Source: Streptomyces sp. DSM 110735
GTDB taxonomy: Bacteria > Actinomycetota > Actinomycetes > Streptomycetales > Streptomycetaceae
Assembly (NCBI RefSeq): GCF_016482685.1
Contig: NZ_JACYHF010000004.1
Coordinates: 124,001-188,000 of the forward strand
Length of the DNA: 64,000 bases
Direction: 5' to 3'
In this document: one piece after another, positions 56,175 to 64,000 of the stretch
Layout of the letters: the number at the start of each line of letters is the position of its first letter
Position numbering within the stretch: position 1 is the stretch's first letter
Notes under the pieces: generated by a model
What the model was told of the DNA's origin: nothing
Databases searched by the model: none
The model's input: the letters and a program-made list of their open reading frames with translations, nothing else
Position numbers and translations under genes: made by a program

Positions 56175-57497
56175 ATGCGCGTTTCCGTGATCGGTTGCGG
56201 ACACCTCGGCATCCCGCATGCGGCGGCGATGGCCGAACTCGGCCATGAGGTGATCGGCGTGGATGTCGACCAGGCCAAGGTCGAGCGGCTCAACGCCGGC
56301 GAGTGCCCCATCTACGAGATCGGGCTGCCGGAACTGCTCACCCGCCACACCGCGAGCGGGCGCCTGCGATTCACCACCGACATCAGCGAGGCCGCGGACT
56401 TCGCCGAGCTGCACTTCATCGGCGTCGGCACCCCCATCGACGCCGACGGCCGCTCGTACGACACCGCGCAGGTCTTCGGCGCGGTCCGGCGGCTGGCCCC
56501 GCATCTCGGCCGAGCGTGCACCATCGTGGGCAAGAGCACGGTCTCCGTGGGCACCACCGCGCAGGTCACCGCCCTCGCCCAGCGGCTCGCCCCGGCCGGG
56601 AAGGGCGTGGAGGTCGTGTGGAACCCCGAGTTCCTGCGCGAGGGCCACGCCGTGGAGGACACCCTGAGCCCGGACCGCCTCATCGCCGGCGTCACCACCG
56701 CGGAGGGCGAGAAGGCGATCCGCGCCGTGTACGCCGGGGTCATCGACGCCGGCGTGCCCCTCTTCATCACCGACCCGCAGACCGCCGAACTGGCCAAGGG
56801 CGCGGCGAACACGTACCTCGGCCTGAAGATCAGCTACATCAACGCCGTCGCCGACATGTGCGAGGCCGCGGGCGGCGACGTCGCCCAGATCGTGGACATC
56901 CTCGGCATCGACCCGCGGATCGGCAGCGGGGGAATGCGTCCGGGCATCGGCTATGGCGGCGGGTGCCTGCCCAAGGACGTACGCGCCTTCACCGCCTCCG
57001 CGCGAGCCCTCGGCGCCGACACCGCCGCCTCTCTCCTGCGGGCCGCGGAGGTGATCAACGAGCAGCGTACGGACGTGGCCCTCGGGCTCATCACCCGCGC
57101 CCTGGGCGAGCGGCCGATCAGCGGTGCCCGGATCACCGTGTGGGGCGCCGCGTTCAAGCCGGGCACCAACGATGTCCGCGAATCCCCGGCCCTCGCCCTG
57201 GCCCAGGCTCTCCAGCAGGCGGGCGGATTCGTCACCGTGCACGACCCGCAGGCCGTACCCACGGCGATGGCCCGCAACCCGGAGCTGGAGTACACCGACG
57301 ACCTGGCCGGCTCCCTCGACGGCGCCGACCTCGTCGTACTGGCCACCGAGTGGCCCGAGTACCGGCAGGCCGACCCCCGGCCCCTGGCCGCCCGGCCGGC
57401 AAGCCCCCTGCTCGTCGACTGCCGCACCGCCCTGGACCCCGGGCCCTGGCGAGCGGCGGGCTGGACCGTCCACCAGCTCGGACGCCCGGAGAAGTAG
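56175..57497 (+). CDS. UDP-glucose 6-dehydrogenase family
   Basis: A 440-residue cytoplasmic enzyme that oxidises UDP-glucose to UDP-glucuronate with 2 NAD. Rossmann start MRVSVIGCGHLGIPHAAAMA, VWNPEFLREGHAVED near 153, ANTYLGLKISYINAVADM near 213, catalytic cysteine in GYGGGCLPKDV near 263, and AFKPGTNDVRESPALAL near 325. These match the UDP-glucose (UgdA-like) branch, different from the WbpA-like enzyme at 32.2 kb. No clear ribosome site is seen before the ATG at 56175 (the bases ACACATG lie there). A glycosyltransferase is not adjacent, so the product's use is unclear. Confidence 0.9.
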   Translation: MRVSVIGCGHLGIPHAAAMAELGHEVIGVDVDQAKVERLNAGECPIYEIGLPELLTRHTASGRLRFTTDISEAADFAELHFIGVGTPIDADGRSYDTAQVFGAVRRLAPHLGRACTIVGKSTVSVGTTAQVTALAQRLAPAGKGVEVVWNPEFLREGHAVEDTLSPDRLIAGVTTAEGEKAIRAVYAGVIDAGVPLFITDPQTAELAKGAANTYLGLKISYINAVADMCEAAGGDVAQIVDILGIDPRIGSGGMRPGIGYGGGCLPKDVRAFTASARALGADTAASLLRAAEVINEQRTDVALGLITRALGERPISGARITVWGAAFKPGTNDVRESPALALAQALQQAGGFVTVHDPQAVPTAMARNPELEYTDDLAGSLDGADLVVLATEWPEYRQADPRPLAARPASPLLVDCRTALDPGPWRAAGWTVHQLGRPEK

Positions 57498-57618
57498 CCC
57501 GGGAGCGGAGCGCCACGGCAGGGCCCGGCGCGCGGGCCGACAGGCGCCCACAGCGGACTGCGTCGCCCTGTCGGGCGTCTGTCGGTGGATTGTCGGTGGG
57601 GCCTGTCATCGTCATCCC

Positions 57619-58656
57619 ATGACGCGAATCGATGAGAGTTCCGACGGGCGCCGGGTGACGGTTTCCGTGCGGGGGCTGGTGAAGCACTACGGGGAGACCA
57701 AGGCGCTGGACGGGGTCGACCTGGATGTGCGGGAGGGCACCGTGATGGGGGTGCTCGGGCCGAACGGGGCCGGGAAGACGACGCTCGTGCGGATTCTGTC
57801 GACCCTGATCACGCCGGACGCCGGTGAGGCGATGGTCGCCGGGTACGACGTCGTACGGCAGCCCCGGCAGTTGCGCCGGGTGATCGGTCTGACCGGGCAG
57901 TACGCCTCGGTGGACGAGAAGCTCCCCGGCTGGGAGAACCTGTACATGATCGGGCGGCTGCTCGACCTGTCCCGCAAGGACGCCCGCGCCCGCGCCGACG
58001 AGCTGCTGGAGCGGTTCTCGCTGACGGATGCCGCCAAGCGCCCCGCCTCCACGTACTCCGGCGGTATGCGGCGGCGCCTGGACCTGGCCGCCTCGATGAT
58101 CGGCCGTCCGCAGGTGCTGTTCCTGGACGAGCCGACCACCGGACTCGACCCCCGCACCCGCAACGAGGTGTGGGACGAGGTGAAGGCGATGGTCGGCGAG
58201 GGCGTGACCGTGCTGCTCACCACGCAGTACATGGAGGAGGCCGAGCAGCTCGCCTCCGAGCTGACCGTGGTGGACCGGGGCAAGGTCGTCGCCGCCGGTC
58301 GGATCGAGGAGCTGAAGGCCCGCGTCGGCGGCCGCACCCTCCGCATCCGCCCGGTGGACCCGCTCCAGCTCGGTCCGCTCGCCGCGATGCTGGACGAGCT
58401 GGGCATCACCGGTCTCGCCACCACCACCGTCGACCGCGAGAACAACACGCTGCTGGTGCCGATTCTGAGCGACGAGCAGCTCACCGCCGTCGTCGGCGCG
58501 GTGACCGCGCGCGGCATCACCATTTCCTCCATCGTCACCGAACTCCCCAGCCTGGACGAGGTGTTCCTCTCGCTCACCGGCCACCGCGCCAGTGCCCCGC
58601 AGGACATCACGCCCGCCGACTCCGACTCCGACGCCCGCGAAGAGGTCGCCGTATGA
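57619..58656 (+). CDS. ABC transporter ATP-binding protein, DrrA-type
   Basis: A 345-residue soluble ATPase of a drug or metabolite exporter. Walker A GPNGAGKTTLVRILS near 49, Q-loop GLTGQYASVDE near 93, signature YSGGMRRRLDLA near 149, Walker B VLFLDEPTTGLDP near 168, and H-loop-type LLTTQYMEEAEQLA near 202 (with Gln in place of His, usual in this group). A C-terminal DUF4162-like region follows to 345. The permease gene overlaps its stop by ATGA, so they are translated together. The start is ATG at 57619; no clear ribosome site, so the transcript may be leaderless. Confidence 0.95.
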   Translation: MTRIDESSDGRRVTVSVRGLVKHYGETKALDGVDLDVREGTVMGVLGPNGAGKTTLVRILSTLITPDAGEAMVAGYDVVRQPRQLRRVIGLTGQYASVDEKLPGWENLYMIGRLLDLSRKDARARADELLERFSLTDAAKRPASTYSGGMRRRLDLAASMIGRPQVLFLDEPTTGLDPRTRNEVWDEVKAMVGEGVTVLLTTQYMEEAEQLASELTVVDRGKVVAAGRIEELKARVGGRTLRIRPVDPLQLGPLAAMLDELGITGLATTTVDRENNTLLVPILSDEQLTAVVGAVTARGITISSIVTELPSLDEVFLSLTGHRASAPQDITPADSDSDAREEVAV

Positions 58657-59477
58657 GTACCAACACCCTCACCGCTCCGGTCGTCACCACGGCCGACTCC
58701 CGCATCACCCTGCGCGGGCATCTGCGGCACACCGGCGCCCTCATCCGGCGCAACCTGCTCTGGATCAAGCAGGACCCGGAGTCGATGTTCGACGCGCTGC
58801 TGATGCCGATCATCTTCACCCTGCTGTTCGTGTTCGTCTTCGGCGGCTCGATCGGCAAGGCGCTGGGCGGCGGTCAGGACCAGTACGTCCAGTACGTCAT
58901 CCCCGGCATGCTCGCGATGATGAGCATGACGATGTCGCAGGGCGTCGGCACCGGCTTCAGCCAGGACTTCAACAGCGGTGTGATGGACCGGTTCCGCTCG
59001 CTGCCGATCGGCCGCGGCTCGGTGCTCTTCGCCAAGATCGGCGTGGAGCTGGTCCGGATGCTGTTCGCGACGGTCGTGCTGATGATCGTGGCGGTGCTGG
59101 TCGGCTTCCACATCACCAGTTGGCCCGGTCTGTTCGCCACGGTGGGTCTGTCCACGCTGTTCGCGTCCTCGATCATGTGGGTGTTCCTCACCCTCGGCGT
59201 CGTGATGAAGAGCGCGCAGTCGGTGCAGGCGATGGGCTTCCTGGTGCTGTTCCCGCTCCAGTTCGGCTCGTCCATCTTCGCGCCGACCAAGTCGATGCCC
59301 GGCTGGCTCCAGGCGTTCACCGACTACAACCCGCTGTCCACGCTGGCGGACGCCGCCCGCGGTCTCATGGTGGGCGGTCCGGTGACGCACGACCTGTGGG
59401 TGACGGTGGGCTGGTCGATCGCGATCACCGCCGTGATGGCCCCGTTCTCGATCTACAAGTTCCGCACCAAGAGCTGA
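58653..59477 (+). CDS. ABC-2 type transporter permease, DrrB-type
   Basis: A 274-residue membrane protein with six helices, for example FDALLMPIIFTLLFVFVFGG near 48 and MLAMMSMTMSQGVG near 85. The ABC-2 region contains MDRFRSLPIGRGSVLFAKI near 110 and FPLQFGSSIFAPTKSMPGWL near 206. It is the partner of the DrrA-like ATPase, and the ATG overlaps the preceding TGA. Together they would export a lipophilic compound such as an antibiotic; the substrate is unknown. It is convergent with the AfsR-type gene, and a GC hairpin lies at the junction. Confidence 0.94.
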   Translation: MSTNTLTAPVVTTADSRITLRGHLRHTGALIRRNLLWIKQDPESMFDALLMPIIFTLLFVFVFGGSIGKALGGGQDQYVQYVIPGMLAMMSMTMSQGVGTGFSQDFNSGVMDRFRSLPIGRGSVLFAKIGVELVRMLFATVVLMIVAVLVGFHITSWPGLFATVGLSTLFASSIMWVFLTLGVVMKSAQSVQAMGFLVLFPLQFGSSIFAPTKSMPGWLQAFTDYNPLSTLADAARGLMVGGPVTHDLWVTVGWSIAITAVMAPFSIYKFRTKS

Positions 59478-59489
59478 CCTTGGCGCGCC

Positions 59490-62400
59490 TCACACCAGGG
59501 CGGTGGCCTCCGCGAGGGAGAGGCCACCGCCCTCGGCGTACGCCGCCTCGTAGACCGCCTCGTCCAGGTGCTCGCGGACGCGCGCCTCGGTGAGGTCGTA
59601 CGCCAACTGCTCGGCGCCGGGGCGGATGTGCCCCGGGGGCAGCAGGGCCACGGAGGCGCCCATACAGCGGGCGGCGTCCTTCACGCGGTCCTCCTCGCCG
59701 GTGATGGCCAGAGCCCGGGCGGCGATGGTGAGGCTGAGGCTGGGCAGATGCGGGACGACGACGTCGACCAGGGGATCGTCGGCCGTCTCGAACGAGCGGC
59801 GGATCAGCTCCAGCGCCCGCTCGGCGTGACCGTCCACCGCGTCCAGCCACGCCTCCTGGAGGAGGATCATGGCGTTGAAGACCCGGAACTGGCTCAGCGC
59901 GAAGTCCTCGCGCAGCGCCCGGAGTTGCTCCCGCGCCTCGGCCGTCTCGCCGAACACCCCGAGCCACACGGCCAGGAACATCCGGGCCACCATCATCGAC
60001 TCGTCGAGCGTGACGCCCTCGGCGTCGATGGCTTCGCGCAGCAGCCGCTCGCCCCGCTCCCGCTCCCCCGCCTCGATGAGGACGTTGCCGAGGCGGGCGC
60101 CGAGGACGGTCATCTGCATACGGGCGCCCAGTCGGCCCGCGTACTCCATCGCCGCCTCGTAGTCGGCGGCCGCCTCGCGGCTCCGGCCCTTGCGCTCGTG
60201 CGCCTCGCCGCGCGCGGACAGCGCCTCGGCGGTGCCCCAGGCGTCCCCGAGGCGCCGGAAGATCTCCAGCGCCTCGTCGGCGTCCTGGGCGGCGTCCCCC
60301 GCCCAGGCGGTGCGGTTGGAGAGCAGGTTGGAGCGCATCTGGAGGGCGCTCGCCAGTTCCCAGTCCCAGCCCGGGGTCTCCCGGCAGGTGCGCACGGAGG
60401 CGTCGATGATCTCGGGCAGCCGCCTGCCCCCGTTGGTGAGCAGCTCCGCGAACCACCACAGCATGCCCGGAGCGCGGCAGGTCTGCGGCAGCCCCGGCTC
60501 GTACACCCGGGTGACGACGCGCAGTCTGGCTTCCAGTTCGGGGTTCTGCCAGGCGGTCGGGTCGGTGTCGACGCAGGCGATGTGGGCGAGGTGCAGCCCG
60601 CGCCGCGCCTCGGCGAGGAGTTCCCCGGTGAACGGCGGCGGGGTCTCCGTGAAGCGCCGGTACACCGGCCGGGCCGGCTCGGCGGACTCCGTGAACGGGT
60701 CGGGGCTGAGCGCCATGAGGTCCTCGCACCAGGCGCGGGTCTCCATCCGCTGGTCCCGCATCTGCCAGTACCACAGGAGGTAGAGCACGAGGCTCAGCCC
60801 CTCCTGCTCGTCCCGCACGGCAATGGCGTGCCGGAACGCCGTGCGCAGGTTCTCGTACTCCGTCTGGAAGCGTTCGATGGCCTCGCGCTGGCGCGGTCCG
60901 CGCAGCAACGGGTCGGTGGTGCGGGCGAGTTCGCGGTAGTACGTCAGATGGGCGCGCTCGGCGGCGAGGCGGGCGCCCGTCTCGTCCAGGCGCTCCGCCG
61001 CGTACTCGGCGACGGTCTCCAGGAGCCGGTAGCGCATCCCGCCGTCGGCCGAAGGGGTCGCCACCACCAGGGACTTGTCGACCAGGGAGCCGAGCGCGTC
61101 GAGGGCGACGGGTCCGCAGACGGCTTCGGCGGCGGCGAGGTCGCAGCCGCCCGCGAAGACGGACAGACGGCCGAGGACGTCACGTTCGTCCGCGTCGAGC
61201 AGCTCCCAGGACCAGTCGACCACCGCGCGCAGGGTCTGCTGGCGGGGCAGGACGGTACGGCTGCCGGAGGTGAGCAGGCGGAAGCGGTCGTCGAGCCGGT
61301 CCGCGATCTGACGAGGCGTCAGCATGCGCAGCCGGGCGGCAGCCAGCTCGATCGCGAGCGGGAGACCGTCCAGACGGCGGCAGATCTCGGCGCACGCCTC
61401 GACGTCGTCCTCGACGCGGAAGCCGGGCCGGGCGGCGGCTCCCCGGTGGCCGAACAGGCGCAGCGCGACCGGCTCCGGCAGCGGTTCGACCGGACGCACC
61501 AACTCCCCCGGTACGCCCAGGGGTTCGCGGCTGGTGGCGAGCACGGTCAGACCGGGGCAGGCGGCCAGGAGGCGTTCGGCGAGCCGGGCGGCGGCGTCCA
61601 CCACGTGCTCGCAGTTGTCGAGGATGATCAGCATCCGGCGCCGGGCGCAGTGCTCCACCAGGCGCTCGACGGGGTCGCCGTAGCGCTCGGCGGCGGCGCG
61701 GGCGCCCTCGACGCCCGCGCCGTGCAGTACGGTCTCGCGGGCACCGATCGCGGTGAGCACCGCCTGAGGGACCGCCTCGGGCTCGTCCACGGGGGCGAGT
61801 TCGGCGAGCCACACCCCGTCGCGGGCGGTGTCCCGGACCGCCTCTGCCGCCTCCTGGGAGAGCCGGGTCTTGCCCGCGCCGCCGGGGCCGAGCAGGGTGA
61901 CCAGGCGGGAGGCGGCGAGGTCGGCGCCGATGGCCGCGATGTCGCTCTCGCGCCCGACGAAGGAGGTGAGCCGGGCGGGCAGGTTGCCCGGCACGGGGCG
62001 CGGGGCGGCGACCGGGGCGGGTCCCGGCGGCGCCGGGGCGTCCTCGGTGAGCAACTCGGCGTGCAGGGCGCGCAGTTCAGGACCGGGGTCGGAGCCGAGC
62101 CGGTCGGCGAGAAGCCGCCGTACGTCCTCGTAGGCGGCCAGCGCCTGGGCGGGGCGACCGGCGTCGCGCAGGGCGCGCAGGCGCAGCGCCTGGAGGGGTT
62201 CGTCCAGCGGGTGGCTGTCGCACAGGGCGGCCAGCTCGGGCAGGGAGCGCTCCGCCTGGCCGAGGGCGAGGGCGGCGGTGTGCCGGGCGCGCAGGGCGTC
62301 CAGGCGGCGGGCTTCCCAGCGGGCGGCTTCGGCGGTGCGGTCGGGCAGGTCGGCGACGACCTGCCCCTGCCAGAGGGCGAGGGCGTCGTCGAGGATCCCG

Positions 62401-62768
62401 GCGGCCTTGGCGGGGTCGCCGTCGGCGAGGGCGCCCAGACCGTCGGCGGTGAGCCGGTCGAAGCGGGTGAGGTCGACGTCGTCGGGGGCGGCGGTGAGCC
62501 GGTAGCCGCCGTCGGCGGAGGCGATGGTGTCGGCGCCGAGGGCGCGGCGCAGGCGTCCGATCAGCGCCTGGAGGGCTCCGGCGGCGTCGGCGGGCGGATC
62601 GGCGCCCCACACCTCGTCCACGAGAACGGCGGCGGGTACGGTCCGCCCGGCCCGCAGCGCGAGCACGGTCAGCAGGGCACGCAGCCGCGCCCCGCCGACG
62701 GGGACGGCCGTGCCGTCGGGGCGGAGAGCCTGGGTGGTGCCGAGAAGCCGATAGCGCACGGGGTTCAT
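59490..62768 (-). CDS. AfsR/SARP-type transcriptional regulator with NB-ARC ATPase domain
   Basis: A 1092-residue regulator. Order: N-terminal OmpR-like winged helix (VGGARLRALLTVLALRAG, VDEVWGADPPADAAGALQAL, residues 1-95), bacterial transcriptional activation domain (about 97-240), linker, then an NB-ARC ATPase with GPGGAGKTRLSQEAA near 293 (Walker A), RRMLIILDNCEHV near 385 and VLATSREPLGVPGE near 415. A helical C-terminal region of TPR character follows (for example GDAWGTAEALSARGEAHERK). It should bind direct repeats and activate a secondary-metabolite or transport gene set in an ATP-dependent way. ATG at 62768 overlaps the upstream stop, so it is coupled to the DUF6578 gene. Confidence 0.93.
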   Translation of the reverse strand: MNPVRYRLLGTTQALRPDGTAVPVGGARLRALLTVLALRAGRTVPAAVLVDEVWGADPPADAAGALQALIGRLRRALGADTIASADGGYRLTAAPDDVDLTRFDRLTADGLGALADGDPAKAAGILDDALALWQGQVVADLPDRTAEAARWEARRLDALRARHTAALALGQAERSLPELAALCDSHPLDEPLQALRLRALRDAGRPAQALAAYEDVRRLLADRLGSDPGPELRALHAELLTEDAPAPPGPAPVAAPRPVPGNLPARLTSFVGRESDIAAIGADLAASRLVTLLGPGGAGKTRLSQEAAEAVRDTARDGVWLAELAPVDEPEAVPQAVLTAIGARETVLHGAGVEGARAAAERYGDPVERLVEHCARRRMLIILDNCEHVVDAAARLAERLLAACPGLTVLATSREPLGVPGELVRPVEPLPEPVALRLFGHRGAAARPGFRVEDDVEACAEICRRLDGLPLAIELAAARLRMLTPRQIADRLDDRFRLLTSGSRTVLPRQQTLRAVVDWSWELLDADERDVLGRLSVFAGGCDLAAAEAVCGPVALDALGSLVDKSLVVATPSADGGMRYRLLETVAEYAAERLDETGARLAAERAHLTYYRELARTTDPLLRGPRQREAIERFQTEYENLRTAFRHAIAVRDEQEGLSLVLYLLWYWQMRDQRMETRAWCEDLMALSPDPFTESAEPARPVYRRFTETPPPFTGELLAEARRGLHLAHIACVDTDPTAWQNPELEARLRVVTRVYEPGLPQTCRAPGMLWWFAELLTNGGRRLPEIIDASVRTCRETPGWDWELASALQMRSNLLSNRTAWAGDAAQDADEALEIFRRLGDAWGTAEALSARGEAHERKGRSREAAADYEAAMEYAGRLGARMQMTVLGARLGNVLIEAGERERGERLLREAIDAEGVTLDESMMVARMFLAVWLGVFGETAEAREQLRALREDFALSQFRVFNAMILLQEAWLDAVDGHAERALELIRRSFETADDPLVDVVVPHLPSLSLTIAARALAITGEEDRVKDAARCMGASVALLPPGHIRPGAEQLAYDLTEARVREHLDEAVYEAAYAEGGGLSLAEATALV
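59501..59531. terminator. hairpin at the convergent end of drrB-like and AfsR-like genes
   Basis: An 11-base perfect stem (GCGGTGGCCTC and complement) with a 9-base loop, 24 bases after the permease stop. It also lies inside the 3' end of the AfsR-like gene, so it may be only incidental. Confidence 0.45.
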
Positions 62769-63238
62769 TGTCTCCGGTCGGACCGCTTGGTTCGGCGGCG
62801 GGCACGGGATGCCGCGGGCAGGGGCGCGGCGGGCCCGTCCGGGACCTCCAGGGTGACGAGGGCGCCGCAGGTCCGGTGGACCAGGGTGCCGGACTTCTCG
62901 GCGCCGCGCCCCTCGGTGCCGGACTCGAAGGTGTCGCCCTCGAACCACTTGGGGCAGGTGTCCACCGCCTCCAGGCTCCAGGACCCGGGCACCGGGCGGT
63001 GGGTGGGCGACTCCTCCGGGCGGAACTCGTACGCCGCGCGCACCAGCTCGACCGCGCGGACCACGCCCTCGGTCGCCGGACCGCGCCCGCCGTGGTTCTC
63101 CACCCAGGCACCGGCGCCGTACACCCCGCCCGGGTCTTCGGACTTCTTGACGGGGACGAGATTCCAGCCGACCCGGTCACCGACGGAGAAGGGGTCGCCG
63201 CAGCACCCCATCTGCCAGTCCTCGTAGAAGACCTTCAT
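62765..63238 (-). CDS. DUF6578-like protein, co-translated with the AfsR-type regulator
   Basis: A 157-residue protein: MKVFYEDWQMGCCGDPFSVG, then GDRVGWNLVP, GVVRAVELVRAAYEF, VDTCPKWFEGDTFE, and HRTCGALVTLEVPD. It has several cysteines (CC near 11, one near 98, one near 128) that may be structural or bind metal. ATG at 63238 has GGGGGG 9 bases upstream; an in-frame ATG at 63247 is an alternative. Its TGA overlaps the AfsR-type ATG, suggesting a joint role, perhaps sensing or stoichiometric control. I recall this as an actinobacterial domain of unknown function; that identification is not certain. Confidence 0.75.
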   Translation of the reverse strand: MKVFYEDWQMGCCGDPFSVGDRVGWNLVPVKKSEDPGGVYGAGAWVENHGGRGPATEGVVRAVELVRAAYEFRPEESPTHRPVPGSWSLEAVDTCPKWFEGDTFESGTEGRGAEKSGTLVHRTCGALVTLEVPDGPAAPLPAASRARRRTKRSDRRQ

Positions 63239-63402
63239 CCGTGCCATCCCCCCAGCCTCGCGGAACCGGGAGCCGGTGGCGAGGCGTTTTCCCGGCGAGT
63301 CCCGGCCGGGTACGGTCGGGCACCCGACCGTCCGCGCGATCCGCGCCCCGCCCCGCCCGATCCGTACCGCTTCGCCCGGAACGCACTCTTCAGGAGCCGC
63401 CC

Positions 63403-64000
63403 ATGACCACCGCAGCGACCCGCCCCGCCGACCGCCGGGTCAGTCCCGTCTTCGTCGGAATCCTGGCCGTGGCGGCGGTGACCGGCTGGGCGACCTGGAC
63501 CGGGTTCGCCGCGCAGCCGGGGCTCGCGGTGTTCCTGTTCGTGACGGCTGCCTGGGTGGTCTCGCTCTGCCTGCACGAGTACGCGCACGCGCGCACCGCG
63601 CTGCACGGCGGGGACCTCTCCATCGGCGCCAAGGGCTATCTGACGCTGAACCCGCTGAAGTACACGCACGCGCTGCTGAGCATCGTGCTGCCGGTGCTGT
63701 TCGTGATCGCGGGCGGGATCGGTCTGCCCGGCGGCGCGGTGTTCATCGAGCGCGGCAGGATCCGGGGGCGCTGGCGGCACAGCCTGATCTCGGCGGCGGG
63801 TCCGCTGACGAACGTGGCGTTCGCGCTGGTGTGCGCGGCGCCGTTCTGGCTGGGCGCGGCGGGCAGTGTGCCGCGCGACTTCCGGTACGCGCTGGCGTTC
63901 CTGGTCCTGCTCCCGGTGAGCGCGGCGATCCTGAACTTCCTGCCCGTTCCGGGTCTGGACGGCTACGGCGTGATCGAGCCCTGGCTGCCGTACGGGGTCA
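63403..64000 (+). CDS. site-2 protease family (M50) membrane metalloprotease, cut by the right edge
   Basis: The first 199 residues of a membrane protein. Helix 1 is GILAVAAVTGWATWTGFA; the zinc site HEYAH (HExxH) lies near residue 58 in SLCLHEYAHARTALHGGD. Helices continue with LLSIVLPVLFVIAGG and the second metal ligand region with NFLPVPGLDGYG near 185. M50 proteases cut membrane-bound regulators such as anti-sigma factors, but small Streptomyces members have unknown targets. CAGGAG lies 6 bases before the ATG. The gene continues past base 64000. Confidence 0.9.
   Translation, partial: MTTAATRPADRRVSPVFVGILAVAAVTGWATWTGFAAQPGLAVFLFVTAAWVVSLCLHEYAHARTALHGGDLSIGAKGYLTLNPLKYTHALLSIVLPVLFVIAGGIGLPGGAVFIERGRIRGRWRHSLISAAGPLTNVAFALVCAAPFWLGAAGSVPRDFRYALAFLVLLPVSAAILNFLPVPGLDGYGVIEPWLPYGV

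Noticed and set aside
59568..63227. 1219-codon plus-strand open frame
   Set aside because: Shadow of the AfsR-like gene, no recognisable motif.

Overview
The window is high-GC chromosomal DNA from a Streptomyces. Coding regions use almost only G or C in the third codon position, many starts are GTG, and several genes look leaderless. The gene content matches the conserved core around glnII, the maltose genes, glnE, glnA2, nadE and panB. I see no rRNA, tRNA, CRISPR array, insertion sequence or replication origin.

Layout. 0-5 kb: a broken gene at the left edge, a GlnR box, glnII, an orphan winged-helix regulator, a secreted DUF1996 protein and a small lipoprotein. 5-10.4 kb: a TPR protein, a membrane protein with a sigma-factor-like N-terminus, and an iron-type hydrolase / ferredoxin reductase / TetR group. 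10.4-24.1 kb: a complete alpha-glucan and maltose regulon, with a two-module GH13 pullulanase/amylase, a secreted alpha-amylase, aglA, malG, malF, malE and divergent malR. CTTG/CAAG palindromes lie in front of the separately promoted units, and a long stem-loop separates malE from malF. 24.1-29.3 kb: a PAP2-type membrane phosphatase, glnE, and pyridoxamine-phosphate-oxidase-like and VOC proteins. 29.3-31.6 kb: three tightly overlapping small genes divergent from a DUF6879 gene and an XRE/DUF5753 regulator. 31.6-34.9 kb: a cell-surface polysaccharide module (nucleotide-sugar dehydrogenase, 52-residue membrane protein, hyaluronan-synthase-like GT2). Both enzyme genes carry a TTA codon, which suggests bldA control. 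34.9-38 kb: a VapBC-type pair, an M55 D-aminopeptidase and glnA2. 38-40 kb: hmp with an NsrR-type operator, convergent with nsrR. 40-46 kb: membrane, DUF3105, DUF305, S53 peptidase and nadE genes. 46-53 kb: an MHYT sensor, two MFS exporters, an EEP-family protein, a TetR regulator and panB. 53-57.5 kb: a TPR-XRE regulator, a divergent SIR2-like protein that lacks recognisable sirtuin catalytic features, and a UDP-glucose dehydrogenase. 57.6-64 kb: a DrrAB-type ABC exporter, a DUF6578 protein coupled to an AfsR-type regulator, and an M50 protease cut by the right edge.

The genes combine nitrogen assimilation (glnII, glnE, glnA2), starch and maltose use under MalR, nitrosative-stress defence (nsrR/hmp), cofactor synthesis (nadE, panB), and several accessory modules. 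The least explained are the 54-57 kb SIR2-like locus, the TTA-bearing polysaccharide operon and the 29.4-30.0 kb small-protein operon. All assignments come from reading the sequence; no database search was run.
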